Of a stretch of DNA of 64,000 nucleotides, positions 59,001 to 64,000 are shown one piece after another (the stretch's first letter is position 1; every line of letters begins with the position of its first letter). The position numbers and the translations under genes were made by a program. Origin of the DNA: Paragordius varius (Eukaryota > Nematomorpha); contig OZ176053.1 of assembly GCA_964247055.1 (NCBI GenBank), positions 5,828,001 to 5,892,000 of the forward strand, in the 5' to 3' direction. The notes beneath the pieces were generated by a model, which saw only the letters and a program-made list of their open reading frames with translations, was not told the DNA's origin and made no database searches.

Positions 59001-60911
59001 GGAAATATGTGAAAATAATATTATATAATTATATATATATTATTTGTGTTTTTTATTAAAGAAAGAAAAAGTGAATTTGTGACATTCGATACTCGTGTTT
59101 TTATTTAACAATATAAAATATAACTTATGTCACAACTTTTAAAACTTATATAATTTTTAACCTGTAGAAAATGCTTAATTGCTTAAAGTTATTATTCTTC
59201 AGTTTTTAAAGAATTTAAAAATTAGATTCCATATTTAGCAAGTAAAGTATTTGTTAAATCAATGGTTGAAAGATTAGACTAAAAAATCAACGGCTTCATT
59301 AAAGCTCAAGTCCTGAATGTAATTTTGGTTTTTTTGCATTGTTTTTATTTTTAGAAAATTAAATCACGAAAAAACTAATTTATCAATTAAGATCGCAAAT
59401 TAATTACCAATCTTGAACAAATATTGACAGTATTTTTTTGTTTTCTATTCTTGTATATATAATATAGTACAAGCCCATTAATTATATTGTAAAATATCTA
59501 TATAAAATTTATTGTTACATTATATACATTTTTACTTTTTATTTACTTAATTAATGTTGGGAAGAACTCTTAACTTTTTTCTGTTCTTGGTCGGATTGAA
59601 TTGAACGAACCATTGAACTTTTAAAACTACAATCTCAGGGTGTTTTAAATCGAATATATTGACATTAAAACAATAAAGGAATATATAAGTGCATTTTAAT
59701 ATTTGATTTTTATTTTATAAGATAATTTTTTACAGGTAAAAAATGACGAGTAACCATATATTCAATATTTTACAAATTTTGGTGCACAAATATTTGAACT
59801 AAAAATGATGTTATTAATGATTAAAGTTAAGTATATAAAAAATTTATTTCATTTTTTAAAATATATTTGAGTTTGGGTAAATTATTTAAATATATATATG
59901 TTTAACTTGGAATTACGTTGATCCCTATATTATAAATATTTCATTAGAAAATGCTTTGATTTGAGTTTCGGTTTCTGACATAAAATTGTACAAAAGTAAT
60001 TTGATAAAGGTTAAATGCCTAATCCTCCCACTAATAAGATTCATACAATGATAAAATTATCAGGCCAATACATTTAATATTATATTAAGGTCGGGGTACA
60101 ACAATATACTATTCACACCACTCTTTTGCAAATCTAGCCAAAATTTTAAATGTCCTTTAGACAAGAACATATATTTTCCTTAAAATTTAATAAAATGCTT
60201 GAAATCTTCGAATAGCCCCTAAAAATAAATTATCTATTTTAGACTAAATTAACACTTCGATTCAAATTTGGGTATCAAAATACCCCAGACAATTTTTAAG
60301 TTGAAATTTTTAAAAACTACTGAAAGAAACGGTTCCAATTTAAGTTTATGCTTCTATCCTAATAACATATTATATATTTAAACCAATATTTACAAATTTT
60401 TTGGAAAAAAAGTTTATTTCAAACTACTTGGACGCCATTTTTATTTTACAGCATTTTTGCAAAGTATCCGTGTTTATTCGATTTTAAGCCTAAAATTTAA
60501 TTTTTTATTAAAATCACATTTAACATTGATATAAACAGAAAAGATGGTATATTTTGCATTATTTTACCATTTATCTTATGCACACATGTCATGGTGGCTA
60601 AATTTTTTGGGTTTTGCCTCTGAATAAGTTTCATCAAGTATTTTTGAATAAATTTTTTATTATATTTCGGTTCAGTAATGTTATATAAGTGTAAACTTTT
60701 GCAATGGTTTTATTTTATTCCATATTTAAAATATTTAATTTATAACAAGCCTGGGGTATCTAAATACTCCAATTTGTATCGAAGGACTGAAAGGAATGCG
60801 TAGTATCCAACTGTTAACTCATATTTGATATTTAACATTTTGGCATATTTAATCTTTTTTTGTTTTAGCTTTTAAAAAAATCAAAAACAACAAAAATAAT
60901 ATATGATTTTT
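53052..60911. other. Gene-free AT-rich region, probably nuclear receptor intron
   Basis: 7.9 kb with no recognisable exon on either strand. A loosely shared string around 57399 (AATCTCGGCTCTTTGTGTTT then TTAGCCCGTTTTGGG) recurs at about 61453 (AATCTCGGCATTTTGCGTTT then CTAGCCCATTTAAGG), so both may belong to one degraded dispersed repeat. Confidence 0.55.
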
Positions 60912-61400
60912 CAGCGCTATCACCAACAAAAGAATAAACTAAACCATGCATTAATTTAAAAACCACCGGAATCAGCTGGAAGAAACGGCAAAGTGATTTT
61001 GATATATAAAAATGCTCTGTTTGACACAGCAAAACCAGTGAAAAAGACGGCTTTTTGCACTCGCTTGAATGTTAAATGCTTTTGATCCACTGAATTCTCC
61101 TGACGTGGTGCCATCTAACTATTACAATATCGCATCAATAGGGCTCACCGTCGCAGAGCATAAATTCAATAATTTCGAAAAGGTTAAAAAATGGCTTTGA
61201 AAGAAGAAGGAAAGGGTATCAGAAAAGAGTACATGACTGATACTCAGAGGAATGATGGTTTGCCGAAAAGGCCTATAATTTTTTTGGCACGGCATTTGTT
61301 TTATATGAACGAAATGGACGAAATTTGTGGAAGGATGCACAATATTTTGTATAAAATAAACAATCGATTGATCTCCTTTTAAAATTAGATTTTTTTCCAA
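60912..61400 (+). pseudogene. Mariner transposase C-terminal relic
   Basis: Reading from about 60912: QRYHQQKNKLNHALI, then KVILIYKNALFDTAKPVKK, NSPDVVPSNYYN and HKFNNFEKVKKWL. These match the mariner order ERYQQQLINLNHAL / KVILLHDNARPHTAKPVKK / YSPDLAPSDYHLF / HFSNFEEVKKWL. The SPD Asp of the D,D34D catalytic triad is present. The HDN motif has decayed to YKNALFD, and stops follow HALI, precede the SPD block and follow KKWL. The N-terminal half and both terminal repeats were not found, so this is a dead fragment. Confidence 0.85.
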
Positions 61401-61908
61401 AAAACCGGTAAACGCTTTTGACAACACCTGTTACTAAAGATTCTTAAAGCGAAATCTCGGCATTTTGCGTTTATTTGAAATAACTAGCCCATTTAAGGGA
61501 GCCGAAAATTTGTGAGTTTCAGAGCACGCTGTTTTAAGTAATATAGTTTGTACATATTTTTGGATTGAAGCCTTTAGCTTTTACCAGAAAATATATATTT
61601 AGCATAATTTGCACAAATTTTACGATTTTTCATGGAGATCCCACAAAAGTGTAAATATTTTTGTTAATGACTTGTTCCATGGAATCCCGATACATTTTTT
61701 TATCAGATATATTTTTCATTAATTTGTGGTGCACTATGTAAATATACATAAATATTTGGATTTATATGAGAATTTTTTGGCGCCATTTTGGTCTTTGATT
61801 TTGATTTTTTTTGCAAAATACTCCCAATATCACAAACTGAGTCGATAGAAGTTTTTACATTTTTTATAACGGGTTAACGATAAGCTAATTCTACTTTCGT
61901 GCATATAT

Positions 61909-63548
61909 CAGTGGCGTATCGAGAATTTGCGGCTCCCGGGGCATAAAACTTTTATGGCGCCCCTCCCCCCTAAAAGCCAATAAAACAATTTAGTAAAAAA
62001 AATACAAACGTTGTAACCTAAACACCATAGATAAGACAGCACAGTCATATAAATTTTAAATCTATTAAATATATATATTTATATGATACTAAATTTCTTT
62101 AATGGTATTAATTAGGTGAATAATAGAGTATATATTACACTGTGTGCAAAAAGAGGGTCATTTTGATTTAACAAATTTTTTTTTTTCATGAGATAGCTTA
62201 TGACCAGTGTATTCATTTGCCGTAAAATTTTTTATTTGACAACCTAGTATTTAAAATATTGAGAGAATATCGAAATCGGGCAAAATGTGAAAATTAAGGA
62301 TAATTAAGGATAATACAAAAAATAATGATAAAATTTGAAATATTATGGTTTATTATCATTTATGTAGGTATTTTCAATATATAAATAGCCTAAAATCATA
62401 TAGTTAGGGTTTCTATAAAATTTCAGGTCAAAAGATGGCGTTTTTCTTTTGTCACACTTAAAAGACAAAATAAATTTAATGAAACTATATTAAAATAATT
62501 TTTAATTATTTACTACCTAAACTCACTATTAAAATCTTAACGTCATATTTTATTCGGTAAAATAAACATCTATATCAAAATAAAACCAAAAATATTGTTT
62601 TTTATTTTTGCATTTTTTTGTCATCTGGTTTATGAGTGTATAAAAAATTTACACGATTTTAGTTTGGAAACCATGAGTGGGAATTATCAAATATATAATT
62701 TATGCAAAATACGATTTAAAAGTAGTGGAACAATTATAAAATCCTTACAATTTCCTCTAACAAGTCTGTTTTATGACTAATATTTTAATTGGGATTTGTA
62801 CGGATTGTTGGTTGATATTCCACTAATTTTTAATTCTATTGTGCATAAATCATATACTTAATAATTCCTAATTATGTGAAAATCCAAAATAAAACAGAAT
62901 AAATTTTTTATACACTCATAAACCAGATGACAAAAAATGCAAAAATAAAAAACAGTATTTTTGGTTTTATTTTGATATAGAAGTTTATTTTACTGAATAA
63001 AATATGAATGTTATGATTTTAATAGTGAATTTAGGTAGTAAATAATTAAAAAAAATTATTTTAATATAGTTTCATTAAATTTATTTTGTTTTTTAAGTGT
63101 GATAAAAGAAAAACGCCATCTTTTGACCTGAAATTTTATCGAAGCCCTAACTATATGATTTTAGGCTATTTATATATTGAAAATATCTCCTAAAATGATA
63201 ATAAACCATAATATTTCAAATTTTATCATTATTTTTTGAATTATCCTTAATTTTCACTATTTGCCCAAATTTGCTTTTCTCTCAATATTTCAAAAACTAG
63301 GTCGTCAACAAATAAAAATTTTTGCGGCAAATGAATACGCTGGTCATAGGCTATCTCATGAAAATCGTTAAAAATTTTTTGCACACAGTGTTATAGGGAT
63401 TATTACCTAAATTGCTGAAATTCTCATTTGAAAGTTTTATTATTTTTGCATAATAAAAAAAAATAATTTTAAAAAATCATTTAGGCGCCCCTAAAAACGG
63501 AGCCCGGGGCATGATGCACCCCCTTGCCCTCCCCTCGGTACGCATTTG
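61909..63548. mobile_element. Non-autonomous hAT element with CAGTGGCGTA end
   Basis: Left end CAGTGGCGTATCGAGAATTT followed by GGCTCCCGGGGC and GGCGCCCCTCCCCCC. Right end, read inverted, CAAATGCGTACCGAGGGGAG with GCCCCGGGCTCCG. An exact 8-bp duplication GCATATAT flanks it (61901-61908, 63549-63556). It is 1640 bp, of which 1253 bp is the internal palindrome; the own sequence of the element is only about 390 bp and has no coding capacity. Confidence 0.92.
62138..63390. mobile_element. 1.25-kb palindromic (foldback-type) insertion
   Basis: Ends CACTGTGTGCAAAAAG and TTTTTTGCACACAGTG. The left arm (62138-62650) and right arm (62901-63390) are inverted copies over about 500 bp. Examples are GGTCAAAAGATGGCGTTTTT versus AAAAACGCCATCTTTTGACC, and CATCTGGTTTATGAGTGTAT versus ATACACTCATAAACCAGATG. 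A 250-bp unpaired centre separates them. TTA lies on both outer sides. No transposase; the frame at 62595-62780 is incidental. The ends resemble Tc1/mariner-type termini. Confidence 0.88.
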
Positions 63549-64000
63549 GCATATATGTAATTATTTTTATATATAAAACTTAAATTATTTTTTGAAAGCT
63601 ATATATTGGGTAAACTCCACATATATATTAAATATATGATGGTAAAGAAAAATTTAAAATCTTTTATCGCATAATCGCAAATTTTTATTCAAATTGACGT
63701 AAATTGATATTTATTTTTAATTCTTGTAAGTCTTTCAAGTTTTAAGTAATAGATTCATATAATTAATAAACACTAACAAATTAAATTTAGTTGACGCGTT
63801 TTCATCTATCGTATTTATTTCCATTCAACCTAATGTACAATAAAATACGATTTTTCAATTTTGGCCTATCAATAAAATTAATTATTTCTAGTATCTTAAC
63901 CGCATTTATCGTTTCATTATCTATTATCAGAAGCTTTTAGATATAATTAGATTATGATTTATATTTATTTTTTTGGAGCGTACCGTGGTTGATATCGGTT

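Noticed and set aside
62595-62780. Open frame of 61 codons
   Set aside because: It lies across the left arm and centre of the palindrome and has no protein similarity.
1-64000. tRNA or rRNA genes
   Set aside because: No A/B-box pairs with a cloverleaf, and no GC-richer rRNA-like stretches, were seen.

Overview
This is a very AT-rich animal nuclear genome window. The genes are split by spliceosomal introns and carry animal-specific families: a Sema/PSI/IPT receptor tyrosine kinase of the MET/RON type and an NR2E (tailless/TLX) nuclear receptor. Two conserved eukaryotic genes, WDR82 and COG5, are present as well. I cannot name the species. MET-type kinases are absent from flies and nematodes, so those groups are unlikely. 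Spliceosomal introns of 24-29 nt occur beside multi-kilobase introns; introns that short are known from only a few animal lineages, dicyemids being one.

Layout. 1-4287 (-): exons of a low-complexity protein with two AT-hooks, running off the left edge. 4288-20202: about 16 kb without a recognisable gene, holding an eight-unit satellite of ~160-bp monomers in alternating A/B order (15.15-16.9 kb), an (AT)n tract and one MITE. 20203-28513 (+): WDR82, eight exons, 314 codons; its sixth intron holds a 5.7-kb hAT transposon that itself contains an inverted LINE. 28771-36101 (-): COG5, thirteen exons, tail to tail with WDR82; its first five introns are only 24-28 nt long. 36234-50004 (+): a MET-family receptor, thirteen exons and about 1973 codons, head to head with COG5 across 132 bp. 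Its kinase-region introns hold MITEs and a second, inverted satellite array broken by a hAT element. 50329-53051 (-): two exons of an NR2E receptor (second zinc finger and a long tail), tail to tail with the kinase gene. The first-finger exon lies beyond the window and no ligand-binding domain is visible. 53052-64000: mostly unannotatable AT-rich DNA, with a mariner relic at 60.9-61.4 kb and a hAT element enclosing a 1.25-kb palindrome at 61.9-63.5 kb.

Exon models were built by eye from splice dinucleotides, reading phase and remembered family sequences. In WDR82, COG5 and the kinase every junction phase agrees and the summed exon length is divisible by three, which supports the models strongly. 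The genes are unrelated in function (H3K4 methylation/transcription termination, Golgi tethering, growth-factor reception, transcription factors). The notable links are architectural: alternating convergent and divergent pairs with very short spacers, miniature introns, and layered transposon insertions confined to introns and gene-free DNA.
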